Of a stretch of DNA of 64,000 nt, positions 12,903 through 22,894 are shown piece by piece (position 1 is the stretch's first letter; the number at the start of each line of letters is the position of its first letter). Source of the stretch: Himantopus leucocephalus (lineage: Eukaryota > Chordata > Aves > Charadriiformes > Recurvirostridae); the NCBI GenBank assembly GCA_003993805.1, contig RSEF01000018.1, positions 512,335 through 576,334 on the forward strand, read 5' to 3'. The notes under the pieces were generated by a model. The model had not been told where the DNA came from and did not search any database. It worked only from the letters and a program-made list of their open reading frames with translations. A program made the position numbers and the translations under genes.

Positions 12903-15900
12903 GTAAGTGTTTCCTACTGAAAGCGCTTGGAGTTGGCTTGTTTTGTCATTGCTAGGTATTTGGCAAGGGTCACATGCCACACACTTAGTTTTACATTCCT
13001 GCGCCAACGTGAGGGTGAGGACCTTTCACATTTCACTGTTTGGGAGTGATGGGAGACTTGTCTGGGCCGGGGCTGAAGGGCAGACCTTTGCTGAGAGTCG
13101 GTGCTCAGGAAAGGCATGGTAAGACCCATGGCAGGAGGTTTGTGTGACCAGGGAAGGGCCTGGCCTGTGCACCCTGTTCCTTGGTATGACACAGCCTTGG
13201 GACAGACCTGCTGTTTGCCCTTTCTTGTGCAGGCAGACGCTCGAGACAGCTGGCGGTATTGTCTCATGGTTGGGCTGAGAATCTACACTGGTTCTGCCTT
13301 GTGCCTGGCAAAGCCAGGAGCCTTCCCACCCAGTTCTGCTCAGCACAGTGACGGTCAGGACCTGGAGCAGGTGGCTTGCTTGGTTGTTGGCTTCATGTCT
13401 TGTGTCAATCATATGTCCAGGTCAAGACTAGAGGTGCTTTTCTGCGAGGGCAGGGCCTCTGCAGCACGGTCAGCCTTGGATGGGGAGTGCACAGTGTCTG
13501 CGCAGGGGCAGCCTGGGGCAGTCCATCGGCCTGCCACGTGTGCGTGGTCCTGCTTAGGTTACAGGCCGACTGGGAATTTTCTGGTTAAGTACTTTTCTAT
13601 CAAAATGTGAAAGGTGGTCAACATAATTTCGTTAAGCTAATACCGAAGCACACAGGAGATCCACCAGTGTGACCTGAGTTCCTCTTCTGGGACCTTCTGG
13701 CAGACCCAGGTGATGGACATCCCCAGGACAGGGGTGTCTGGCTCAAAGCTCTGTGACAGTGGGACTCAGCTCTAGACAATTTTATCTTTCAAGAGGTTTT
13801 GTTTCAGGGTTTGCCATCCTCTGGAGATGTGAAAGGTTTGGGTTCAAAGTGGGAGAGGTTTTTCGCTTTGGGTTTTACTCTCTTTCAGAATTGTGAATTT
13901 TTATGGAGGTCAGGTTCCACGTTGCAGCTGGCTGTAAGGAAGGCTTGGATGTTGTCTTTGGGCTGCAGAAAATAGAGCATCAAAATGGTTTGCTGCTCAA
14001 AAGAAGTTTCCATTTTTCAGTCAAAACCGGTCTGGTATTCGCTTGGAAAGTCGGAGTTGCTTTCCCCATGTGCAGTACAAGCAATAGTTTCTTTCCCACG
14101 TACTTCTCCCTAGAGATGCCCAATCATTACAGAGTTTGCAAAGCCGGGAGCTGGCTCTCCTACCCTGTATGCACTCGTGAGTTTGGCTCCAGATCACCCA
14201 ACAGGGGAGCCCGTGGGGCATCCCTGCTAAACACCAGCGTCTTGGGCCCATGGGTCTGATCGGGTCAATTCAGATTTCCAGCCCATTTACCCCTCCCAGG
14301 GCCTGCTGCTCTGGAACAGCCGCAACACATAGAGCATGGGACAGTTTTCAGTCTAATTCTGGTTTTTGTTTAATCTGGCTTTGTAAATAATCTGGATTCT
14401 GCCTGGAATATTTATGGTGTCTTCGTATCAACACTGCAATAAATATTTCTTTTAATAACCTTTAGTTAAGTGCAAATCTTTGGTGTTCCTGAGCAGGCAG
14501 GTGAGTCTCCAAAAGGCTGTGCTTTTAGGTGATGGCATAAAGCTCCTGGGCATTACCCTACAAATGTGAATCTAATAATCTTCCATTTTTGTGCATTCAG
14601 GAGTCAGGAAAAACGTTGAAAGAGAGTCCTGCAGTGTTGCTGCCTGCTGGCCGTGATAGATCAGTGAGGAAAGGATATTTTCGATAATGTTAAAAAGTTT
14701 CTGAGAGGTTTTTTTTTGGTGTTTTGTTTTGGGTTTTTTTTTCCCTGCTATTTGCTTTGGATCCCAACAGCACTGTGAATGCCTGGGTGGAACATTTTCC
14801 CCCTGCAGCCCTCCTCCCTGCGTCAGACGCCTCTCCGAAATCACGCTCCTTCTGGGACTGCTTACAGCCACGCGGCTTTCTGCTCCAGAGTTTGCAGTGT
14901 CCCAGCTCTGCGGCTCGATGCTGCTGGCAGCTGCGGAGCTTGCCGTACGGCAGGCAGCGCGGTGAGCTCCTCCTGCGCTGTGCCCGGGGAGGAGATGAGA
15001 TGGTCCTGTGGAGGCTGTGCGGCACCTGGGGCGGCCACTGGCCACTCCAGACCTGCAGCTTCACCTCGAGCTGAAAAAGAAATCGAAGATTTCTAGAACT
15101 GCTTTATGAAAGCGTGCATGGAAATTTTGGAGCAAAATTCGGTCTGTGAGCGGGTCTGACTAGTTGCCTTAAAGGAGGAGCATATTAGAACCCCCAAAAT
15201 CGCTGAGGTTGGAAAATGGATTGCAGTTGGGTAGCAAACGCCTGCAGCAAGGAAGTTTGTGCGGCATCCCTCTCTGCCCCCCGCAGCTCTGCAGGCAGGT
15301 CACAGGAATTACCCTCTGCTTCTCCGAATAACCTGAGGCTGCACAGTAGAAGTGCTGGAGCTTGAGAAAGGTCCAGCCGGAGCCAGCAGGGATGGAAAAG
15401 CAGCTGTTGGGAATTTGCCTTAACGCCCATCGCTTGGACAAGACCCTGCACCCCGCTTTCTCTTCCCTGTGCTGCAGCTCCGGCTCCCAGGGCTGGGGCT
15501 GCCGGCGCTGCGCATCTCTGAGCCCCGTCCTGCAGCCCCTCTGCCTCTGGTCCCTGTCGCCTGTCCTGTCCCCTGCCATGTTCCCCACTGCAGGGGCTTT
15601 GGTGGCCTTTGCTGCCGCCTGCTGTCCCCCTGTGCTGGGCTGGGCCGGGCGCCCGGCGGGCGGTCAGGGTGCTGGAGGAGCCCTGCAGGAGGGGACGCTT
15701 TCCAGCCGGGCCCCCCTGTCCCCAGCCGCCCGTGGGCAGCCACGTCACCTCTCCTGTCCCTTCCCGGTGGCTGTGGCCTGCTCAGCGCTGGATGTGCCAC
15801 CAGTGCCGGGGATGAGCCAGGAGGGCCTGGGAGCCTGGATCTGGCCCTGCAGAGCGGTTTGGCCATCTGCTGACCGCTACAGCCCCGGTGTCTGCCCCCG

Positions 15901-16366
15901 CAGGCAGAGAGGACGGCGTGGTGCCTGTGTCACCCCTCTGCGCCCTGACAGGCAGCACTGGCTCTCCTCTGCTCCCAAGCCCCACTTGCCCCATGGATGG
16001 AGGACAGGCCAGTTGCTGCTGACCAAAACTTGTGGTTGTGCTGCAGTCAGACCCGTTTCCATATGGAGGCAGTGGCAGTCGGGATGGCGTTCTGCGTTCT
16101 GGGGGCTCCATCCCCAGCAGGATTTGTTGGTGGCCACATTTGCTATTCACCTGTGTGGGGAGGGAGGGAGTCCCTGCGGTCACTCACAGCGTGTCAAGGG
16201 TGGTTTTTCCAGAAAACACATTCCTGGACTTGACTGGTTTGGGAGGCGGTGAACCCCACCACGACAGCAGTAGATTCAACGTCATGACCTGTAAAAATTT
16301 GCATTTGATGTCTGTAACAATTTCCCCAATCCCACCTTCTCCTAATTCTCTTTCTGCTTTCTTTAG
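12903..16366. other. MAP2K4 intron, 3.5 kb, with a GC-rich block
   Basis: T-runs interrupted by G lie at about 14708-14752. A GC-rich, moderately CpG-rich block spans about 15440-15950, with open frames on both strands that match no family I recognise; they are probably a by-product of base composition. A pyrimidine tract with TTTAG precedes the next exon. No other gene is recognised. Confidence 0.6.
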
Positions 16367-16412
16367 CCTTACAAAGGACGAGTCCAAAAGGCCAAAGTAT
16401 AAAGAGCTTCTG
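16367..16412 (+). CDS. MAP2K4: MAP2K4 coding exon, kinase subdomain XI (46 nt)
   Basis: The leading C completes the cysteine codon split by the previous intron (TG|C). The exon then reads LTKDESKRPKYKELL. The arginine of KRPKYKELL is the invariant subdomain XI residue that pairs with the APE glutamate in protein kinases. The acceptor is TCTTTAG and the donor GTGAGT, in phase with both neighbours (phase 2 in, phase 0 out). At 46 nt this is a small exon, easy to miss without the flanking exons. Confidence 0.96.
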
Positions 16413-17389
16413 GTGAGTGCGAAGGGTGGCTGCCCGCAATGGCCCTCGCGGCTGTGCCGGTCACACAGTGGAACCGGGTCACATGTCTGAGGTCACTTCG
16501 TGTCTTCTCGAGCCATCAGGGCAGGGTGTTCATCTCCACAGCCTGAGGAAGAGCACCACCTCCGTGCCACTGTCTCTGGCCTGTGGTCATGGCGGTGGGT
16601 GAGGTCGTTAGTGCCTGTGCATCAATACAGGAGAGCAGCATGGGGGGATGTGCCCCACTGCGGTGGAGTGGTGGTCCCAGCTCTGGGGCAAGACACCAGC
16701 AGAGCCCATCGATGATGGGGGGACCTAAAGGAGGGAATGCAGTGAGACTTTTGGGATAGATAAGGCACATTTGGCAACCAGGCACCTTCAAGGAGCTCTG
16801 GGCAGCTGGAAGCCACCTCTTCAGGGGATGCATGAAACCACGGCCTGGGTCCCTGCTGGTGGTGGTGTGATGCAAAAGGAGTGTGCCTGGTGTCCTGGCC
16901 CAGGGTGTCGTCGTCTCCCGAGCTGCTCTGAGTTGGGTCCGGCTGGTACAGCCTGCTGGGCAGAGCAGAGGGTCGGGCTTCAGGAGAACTGGGCTTGGGT
17001 CCTGATCTTCTGTTTGACCTGTGCAAGCCGCATCCCCCTGTCACTCCTGTCTCCCCATTGCTGACAAGGCTGACAGTGAAACCTCTCTTGAAAGTATTTC
17101 AGTGCACGTCCATGCTACAAAGGAGCCAGGTGCTGCTCATACTGCGCCCTCGCTGCCTCCAGCCCAGCAGTTCCTGACACCCCTGGAGTCCCGTCCCACC
17201 TCCATACTACACATTATGGATTCCCCATATGTAAAAGCCATGGACCAGGCTATATCCTGTTGTCCTACAGCCACCACCGAGCCCTGTCTTCTCGCATCAG
17301 GCAAATCCATATGCTAAGATTTTGTCTGGGGTAGCCAGCATGTGTCAGAAAGGTGACCATAACCTTCTTGTCTCTTTATCTGATTGCAG
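16413..17389. other. MAP2K4 last coding intron
   Basis: This intron of about 980 bp shows no recognised repeat or exon. It ends with a pyrimidine-rich tract and TGATTGCAG before the terminal exon. Confidence 0.8.
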
Positions 17390-17503
17390 AAACATCCCTT
17401 CATCCTGATGTATGAGGAACGCACAGTGGATGTCGCATGCTATGTTTGTAAAATCCTGGATCAAATGCCAGCAACTCCCAGCTCTCCAATGTACGTCGAT
17501 TGA
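17390..17503 (+). CDS. MAP2K4: MAP2K4 terminal coding exon with DVD docking site and stop
   Basis: The exon encodes KHPFILMYEERTVDVACYVC, then KILDQMPATPSSPMYVD and TGA at 17501-17503. HPF closes the kinase domain. The helix from about LLKHPFILMYEE to YVCKI is the DVD (domain for versatile docking) site through which MAP3Ks such as MEKK1 bind MKK4. Compared with human MKK4 as I recall it (RAVEV), this copy reads RTVDV: two conservative changes inside the docking helix. The C-terminus PSSPMYVD is as in mammals. Confidence 0.97.
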   Translation, partial: KHPFILMYEERTVDVACYVCKILDQMPATPSSPMYVD

Positions 17504-17889
17504 TATTGCTGCTACATCAAACTCTAGAAAAAGGGCTGAGAGAAAACAAGCTGTAAAGAATTTTCATCACATATTGCAGTGTTTTTAATGCTCGCCCAGA
17601 CACCATGTGCAATAATATTGGTGTTATTTCCATCCTGTCTGTATACTGTTGTCACATATAAAGTGCATCCCTGTAATACCTGATCACACAGTGTTAGTGT
17701 TGGTCAAAGAGAGACCTCATCTTGCTCTTTTGTGGACATATTCATGAAATGTGGAAATAAGTACATTTATTTGTTGACCGTGATTGGATAGCACCTAAAA
17801 TTCATTTCTAGACTCAAAACTTGGAGACTTCTCAGCAGCTACTGGAAAGATTTTTCTCTCAAACTCTTCCAATTGTTGTTTCAAGTAAT

Positions 17890-17895
17890 AATAAA
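17890..17895 (+). terminator. MAP2K4: Candidate proximal poly(A) signal of MAP2K4
   Basis: A canonical AATAAA lies 387 nt after the stop codon, in AT-rich sequence just after a T-rich stretch. Its use cannot be told from sequence alone. Confidence 0.4.
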
Positions 17896-19609
17896 AAGCA
17901 AACAAACAAAAGTTAGGCGTTGTCTGTCTGAACATTAAGAGACTTTGCCTGGAGGGAGAAGAACTTGCTTAACCAACGAGATGCTTTGCCTTCTGGAGCT
18001 AGAGAGGCAAAGGAGAATTTTATTCTTCACAAAGTGCAATAGATTTACTGCTATGAAATTCTGTTGCTTTACAGTCGCAGTGTACTTTCTGGGGACAGTG
18101 TGCTCAGCTGAACTTCCTGTTAAAGAGAGATCATGTTAAATATAGTGAATATGTCTTTACCAAAAATATGTTGCGTTGAAAGAGGCTAACATTAAACTAT
18201 TCAGAGATGGGACATAATGTATTCTTTCTCCTTTTACCAAGCCAGCCACTCTTCACTCTTAACTAGGTGTCCTGTAAATTGTTACCTGGTAAGATAAGAC
18301 CTTTGACCTGAAGAATTATTAAACTACTCGATTGAATTTAACCTGCTTGTGACCTGATTTATAGCTGCACAGTGCTCACCACCCGCTGGCTCTGCTTTGA
18401 CTTCGATGAGTGCCGTTCACAAAATCTGCAGCTGTTTTAATGAGCGGCAAACGAATGGCTGTGATTTCTAGCCGATGTTTCTCATGTTCTTCACTGTCCC
18501 CAGCCCTGGTGCTAGCGCCGTGTCACTGACCCCACGACCAGCCCGGCAGCGCTGCCACCTCCCAGCCCAGTGTCCCTCGCAGGAGCAAACCTCAGCGCTT
18601 CCTTCTCGCCACGGCAAGCAGGACGGCGGGGATGTCCCCTCGCCGCGCTGCAACCCTGTGCCGCCCCGCTGCTGCAAATGTCACGCTCTGCTTAGCTTGC
18701 TGGAGACCTCGTTCACCACCTTCTGGGCATATTTAACCTCTTTTGTCACCCTCCGTAGTTCTTGTTACTGCACCCTGGAGCGACGCTCACTGAGATTGTT
18801 TGGTGCAGATGGAGATGAGGTGGAGATGAGGGAGCGTCTGATGCCTTGTGGGCTTTTAGCTGACCCAGCAAGGCCAGGCAAGCTGTCATCTCCTGGCCTT
18901 CTGCTGAGTGAAAAAGTGCATCAGTCTATTTTTTTTTTTTAAATTGGCATATTTTTCAAAGATTAATTGTTCCTGAATTTTATTTTTTTGTCCCAAAACA
19001 CTGCAGCTTTCAGGCATTTAGTAGCATACCAGGGCTACAATGGAGCCTGCGGGGTCTCTGATTTCCATTTTGAATTTTCTAGTTTAGGCACTTGGTAGGA
19101 CTTCATGGCTGTTACAGCAACCTGCTGCCAAAGCTCTGCGGCAAAACCGGACCCAGGACGCAGAGGGCTGGAGCCGCAATGGGAGTCAAAACACAGCGGT
19201 ACTGGCAGGATCCCCGAGGAAGGGGCTTCCCACGTCAAACCCACGCTGCTGAGCGCAAACTGGGCTGAGGGGGAGCACTGGAGACCAGCACGTCCCTGCC
19301 CTGGCTGCTCAGTGTGGGAAGGAGAGAGCCGAGGCCGTGCTCGTGTGGACGGACACCTGGTGTTTCTCTGGCCGCTGAGGTGACACCCTTGCCTAAGGCT
19401 TGCAGCGCTGCGCATCTCCCGCTCAGCTGTTGTAGCTGGTCCCTCTGGCGCCGAGGCTGATCCCAATGGGATCACGCAGCAGCGTGCCCGGCCGGGCGGG
19501 GGCGTGCAGTCCTCTCGCCCTTCCTGGATTATCTTCCTCCGGGGCCGCTCGTCAAGGGGAGGCAGTCACTAAAGTCTTCCCAGAGCAGAGAAGGCAGAGC
19601 TTTCTCCAG

Positions 19610-19682
19610 TAACTAGTCATTCCCTGCAGCTCTGATGAATCACGTNTAACTAGTCATTCCCTGCAGCTCTGATGAATCACGT
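19610..19682. repeat. Exact 36-bp direct duplication around a single N
   Basis: Bases 19610-19645 and 19647-19682 are identical over 36 bp and are separated only by one N at 19646. Such an arrangement is typical of two contig ends that overlap but were joined end to end instead of merged. It is probably an assembly artefact and not a biological tandem repeat. Confidence 0.9.
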
Positions 19683-20611
19683 GGAAGGATCAGTGGAACA
19701 AGATACGTAGCGTATCTAAAGAGGTAATTCTCCCCCCAGCCCTGTAGCCTCAGAAAACGCGGCTTTTCTCAGGCTTGGCGAGTCCCCACAGCTGTGATTC
19801 ATCTCACCAGCCTTCAACCACCCGTGACGGGACCTTGGGCACGCCGAGTTCTGCGGGCGCTGGCTGTGGGGGGACTAGAGACACCCAGATCCAGGAAAGG
19901 CAGAGGCGTGCGGGGGTGCTCTGCCTCTGCCCCCATCGTTCAGACATTAAAGTCTAATTCACACCCCAGTGACAGGGAGCCCAAAAACCATTCAGAGGGC
20001 CAACACTGAGATGGAGCCTCCCCAAAATCGGTTTCCCTCCAACGCAGGTGACTGCCTTGCTCTCTCTGTGGGCACGGCCGGGGTCCGTTCTCTGCTGACG
20101 ACCCCCCCGGAGCTCGTCTTGAGCAGCACGATGGGTTTGCTTTCGACGGATGGGAAATGGAAACGGGAAGCTTTGAGCTGCCAGTGACAAAGCTGAGGTT
20201 GAGGTGCTGTGACAGGGGTGGCTGGACAGAAGGACGGGTGTAGCGTATTAAACATAGATTATTATAAAGGGTGCACCATTTATTACGATGTATCTTTATT
20301 AAAAAAAAAAAGAAAAAAAAGGTCTATAGTGTTCAGAAGCTGTGAAAATAGTGTAAGAACTGTACATTGTGAACTCTGGTTATTTTTTTTTCTTGTACCA
20401 TAGAAAAAATGTATAAAAATTATCAAAAAGCTGATGTGCAGGGATGTTGCCTTATTGTCTGTAACATGGAGCTCAGGAACATAACCGCTTCAAAGAGCTT
20501 CAGAATATTTTATCCGGTATCCTGGTTTGACTTCCTCCTCTATTTAAGATATTATACATGGATCAGAGTGTTTATGTAATAGTTCTATCCTTTTGCCTGC
20601 AGGTCAGTTGT

Positions 20612-20617
20612 AATAAA
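20612..20617 (+). terminator. MAP2K4: Candidate distal poly(A) signal of MAP2K4
   Basis: AATAAA at the end of an AT-rich block that looks like a conserved UTR end, followed by a T-rich and GT-containing segment ('tgtgaccttgttattttc') suitable as a downstream element. This is the best candidate for the main 3' end of the gene. Confidence 0.6.
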
Positions 20618-20640
20618 ACTAGGATGCGACTGTGACCTTG

Positions 20641-20778
20641 TTATTTTCATTTCGTAAGGCCAGACATGAATGGGAAGATTCATTAAAAAGCTGTTGAAAT
20701 ACCTGGCTTCCAGGCCCTTCCTCCAGGTGGAGGCAGCTATGCAGGAGAAAAACAGCCTTCAAAACGGCTTATGCTAAA
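20641..20778. other. MAP2K4 downstream flank before gap
   Basis: Short unique-looking sequence after the presumed MAP2K4 end. No element was recognised. Confidence 0.5.
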
Positions 20779-20878
20779 NNNNNNNNNNNNNNNNNNNNNN
20801 NNNNNNNNNNNNNNNNNNNNNNNNNNNNNNNNNNNNNNNNNNNNNNNNNNNNNNNNNNNNNNNNNNNNNNNNNNNNNN
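20779..20878. other. Assembly gap, 100 N
   Basis: Exactly 100 Ns, the usual placeholder for a gap of unknown size. A CR1 3' tail begins directly after it, so a CR1 copy probably occupies at least part of the gap. The contigs holding MAP2K4 and the MYOCD 3' end meet here, so their relative order and orientation depend on scaffolding. Confidence 0.99.
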
Positions 20879-20920
20879 GTCCCTTCCAACCCAAACCATT
20901 CTATGATTCTATGGTTCTAT
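20879..20920 (+). repeat. CR1 3' end abutting the gap
   Basis: The sequence 'gtcccttccaacccaaacc' followed by 'attctatgattctatggttc' is the typical end of CR1 on the plus strand, with its ATTCTATGRT tail units. The rest of the element is lost in the gap. Confidence 0.9.
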
Positions 20921-22250
20921 ATGTCAGCCATCTCAGATAGAAAGACAAGAAACAAAATTTGGATGCCTGAATTCTTTCTTTGCTCCCGGGAAGAAAGTAA
21001 CTTCAGTGGCCGATCATGGAGGCAGTTCTGTCCCTTGGCCAGAGAGGAGTGCAGCTTGTTGGCTAAAGATGGAGCCAACCAATGCTGCAGCAATCTGGAT
21101 TATGTTCAGTCAGATTATTTTGAGAAGATGAGATCCTGCATGACCTTCTGAGGAAAACAGGTTTCTCACCAGATTCAAGATGAACTGACAACCCATCTGC
21201 TGCAGCACACGAGTAGCTCCATGGACTGATTACAAGTGATTTGTCTTGAGAAGCTGTTGGGTATTTCTGAGAAGATGAGAAGAGCTTTGATACGAGGCCC
21301 ACCAGACATTTGCAGAACTGGTTCATGAGCCATTCAGTTTGTGAGCACCTCTAATACTGCTGACCAAGGAGACACGCTTGAAACCTCAGTGCTCCACAGA
21401 AGCACGACCCAGCAGTGCTGCTCCATGCAAACAAGCACACCCTGTCCAGCTGAAGATGCTTTAATGGAAAAAAGTACCAAAACATGGTGAAAACTGTGAT
21501 GGGTGCATGGTTGGCGTTGTAGCTCAACCTTCCATACAGTGCAGACCGTGACCATTCTCCTGGTTCCCTGCACCAGGATTCTGCGTTTCTTTCTCCTTCT
21601 GCACCTGAGTTTGAGCTGGAAGAGCAGGAGAGAAGCAAATTAGGAAGGAGGACAGAAAGATTCGGGTCCCGGGATTCCTTATCATAGTGATAGCATCACT
21701 GATGACATTTGAATCTGATCCCAATTTCAAGAGGTTGGTGGAAACCATCTTGAAATCCAGCCAATTCCTGCTTCCTGCAGAAAAGTCAGTGCAGCTGAAG
21801 CCGCATTTTTGACGGGATCACTATCAGCAGTGTGTGATTTGAATGCAGGGGCATTTCCAGTGAGGGATGCTGGACCCACTTCTTCGCATGGTAGTAGTTG
21901 AGGTTGGCACCAGGAAGAGGAGGTTACTTCGATGAGAGAGGTTTAAGTGTCCCTGGCAAACATGTTTTCTTACCAGATAAGCAACACAGGAGATGTTTCA
22001 TGTCCTCTCCTGAGGTCCCATACTTTTGTAGCATTGAAGCCCAGTAAATATGGTGCTACTTCTATGAGGCCACCGCCTTGTGCTAAGCTAGCAAAAGGGG
22101 TCTCAGGACTTGTCAGGCCTTGTCTGAACTGATCTTGGCCTGCCTGGAGCTTTGCTTTAGCTTGTTTAGCTGTAACAACTATTATCTAATGACAAGATGA
22201 TCGTTACTTGCTTTGTTTTAGCTCTCCTACAGTTGTGTGATGTAACACAG
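20921..22250. other. Intergenic sequence between gap and LTR
   Basis: No gene or known repeat is recognised. Short open frames on both strands have no recognisable product. The last five bases (22246-22250, CACAG) are the left target duplication of the LTR. Confidence 0.55.
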
Positions 22251-22894
22251 TGTCCTGGTTTGAGTGACACAGGACTAATTTCTCTTCTAATGGTTGGGCA
22301 AATGCATTTTTAGAATACTCTAGTTTCTGAACTTATGAAAATATTTACTGTATAGCCAGCTATGGTGTGCGGGTTTCAAGGTCTCGTTGCTTTCGAGCTC
22401 ACCAGGGATGGGGATGAGGAGGAGCGAGACCCGGGCACTTGACCCAAGCTGGGCAACGGGGTTATTTTATACCATGAATGGCGCATTCAATATAAATTAG
22501 AAAGTTTGCTGAGGAGTTCTCTCTCCCTTGATGGCTGCCATCCTGAGAACTCCTTGCCCCAGTGCCGGACCCCTGAGCCCTTCCCTTTCTGCTGAAGCCG
22601 CAGTGCTCGCAGTGTCCCACATTTGCTGTCACTGCCAGGAGTGCACAGCTTCTACGGATGGAACGGGCTGAGTATAATCCTTGTTTGTTTTATATTGGTA
22701 TCGAGATCAGTATTGGTTCTTTAGTGCTATTAATGTTAATTATCTAGTCTTATTCTCTTAAATTGGTTTATATTTCAAACCCTGGGTTTCCTTGTTTTTT
22801 CCCGATTCCCCTTCCTGGGTGGAGAGGGGTCATCGGGTGAGAGAATGATTGTCTGAACAACAATAAATTGTTGTGGGTTCCTCAAACCATACCA
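22251..22894 (+). mobile_element. Solo ERV LTR with intact target duplication
   Basis: The element is 644 bp long, starts TGTCCTGGTTTGAG and ends CTCAAACCATACCA. These ends form an imperfect terminal inverted repeat (12 of 14 positions) with the canonical TG...CA termini. It is flanked by a perfect 5-bp duplication CACAG (22246-22250 and 22895-22899). A TATA-like TATAAAT lies at 22491-22497 and a poly(A) signal AATAAA at 22862-22867. No internal retroviral sequence follows on either side, so it is a solo LTR left by recombination between two LTRs of a provirus. The start motif and 5-bp duplication recall avian ERV-L LTRs; the family assignment is from memory. It is in the sense direction of MAP2K4. 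Confidence 0.93.

Larger units (their letters stand above)
283..17503 (+). other. MAP2K4: MAP2K4 gene, 3' part (coding exons and introns)
   Basis: This is the 3' part of the gene for dual-specificity MAP kinase kinase 4, which phosphorylates JNK and p38 kinases in the cytoplasm after stress and cytokine signals. Four exons in order, with GT/AG borders and matching phases, encode 128 residues ending in PMYVD, nearly identical to the known vertebrate C-terminus. They correspond to the last four of the usual 11 exons. The activation-loop exon that should come before 11619 (DFG motif and the S/T residues phosphorylated by MAP3Ks) was not found, so it probably lies before the window. The left boundary given here is the edge of the LTR, not a gene end. 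The gene is intact as far as it can be seen. Confidence 0.95.
17504..20640 (+). other. MAP2K4: MAP2K4 3' UTR (probable)
   Basis: Directly after the stop, AT-rich sequence runs to about 18360, followed by a GC-richer block (about 18360-20200) and then AT-rich sequence to about 20640. The last block, from about 20380, resembles from memory the distal end of mammalian MAP2K4 3' UTRs, which are more than 2 kb long. Candidate poly(A) signals AATAAA lie at 17890-17895 (proximal) and 20612-20617 (distal). The GC-rich middle could be lineage-specific UTR sequence. Alternatively, the proximal site may be the main end and the rest flank. The block includes the suspicious duplication around the N at 19646. 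Confidence 0.6.

Noticed and set aside
15362..16252. Open frame of 296 aa on the plus strand in a MAP2K4 intron
   Set aside because: The sequence resembles no family I know, lies in a GC-rich block with equally long frames on the other strand, and has no splice or regulatory context. Base composition is the simpler explanation.
1..22894. The two LTRs as the ends of one provirus
   Set aside because: They are in opposite orientation and the sequence between them is MAP2K4, not retroviral. The right copy has its own target duplication on both sides.
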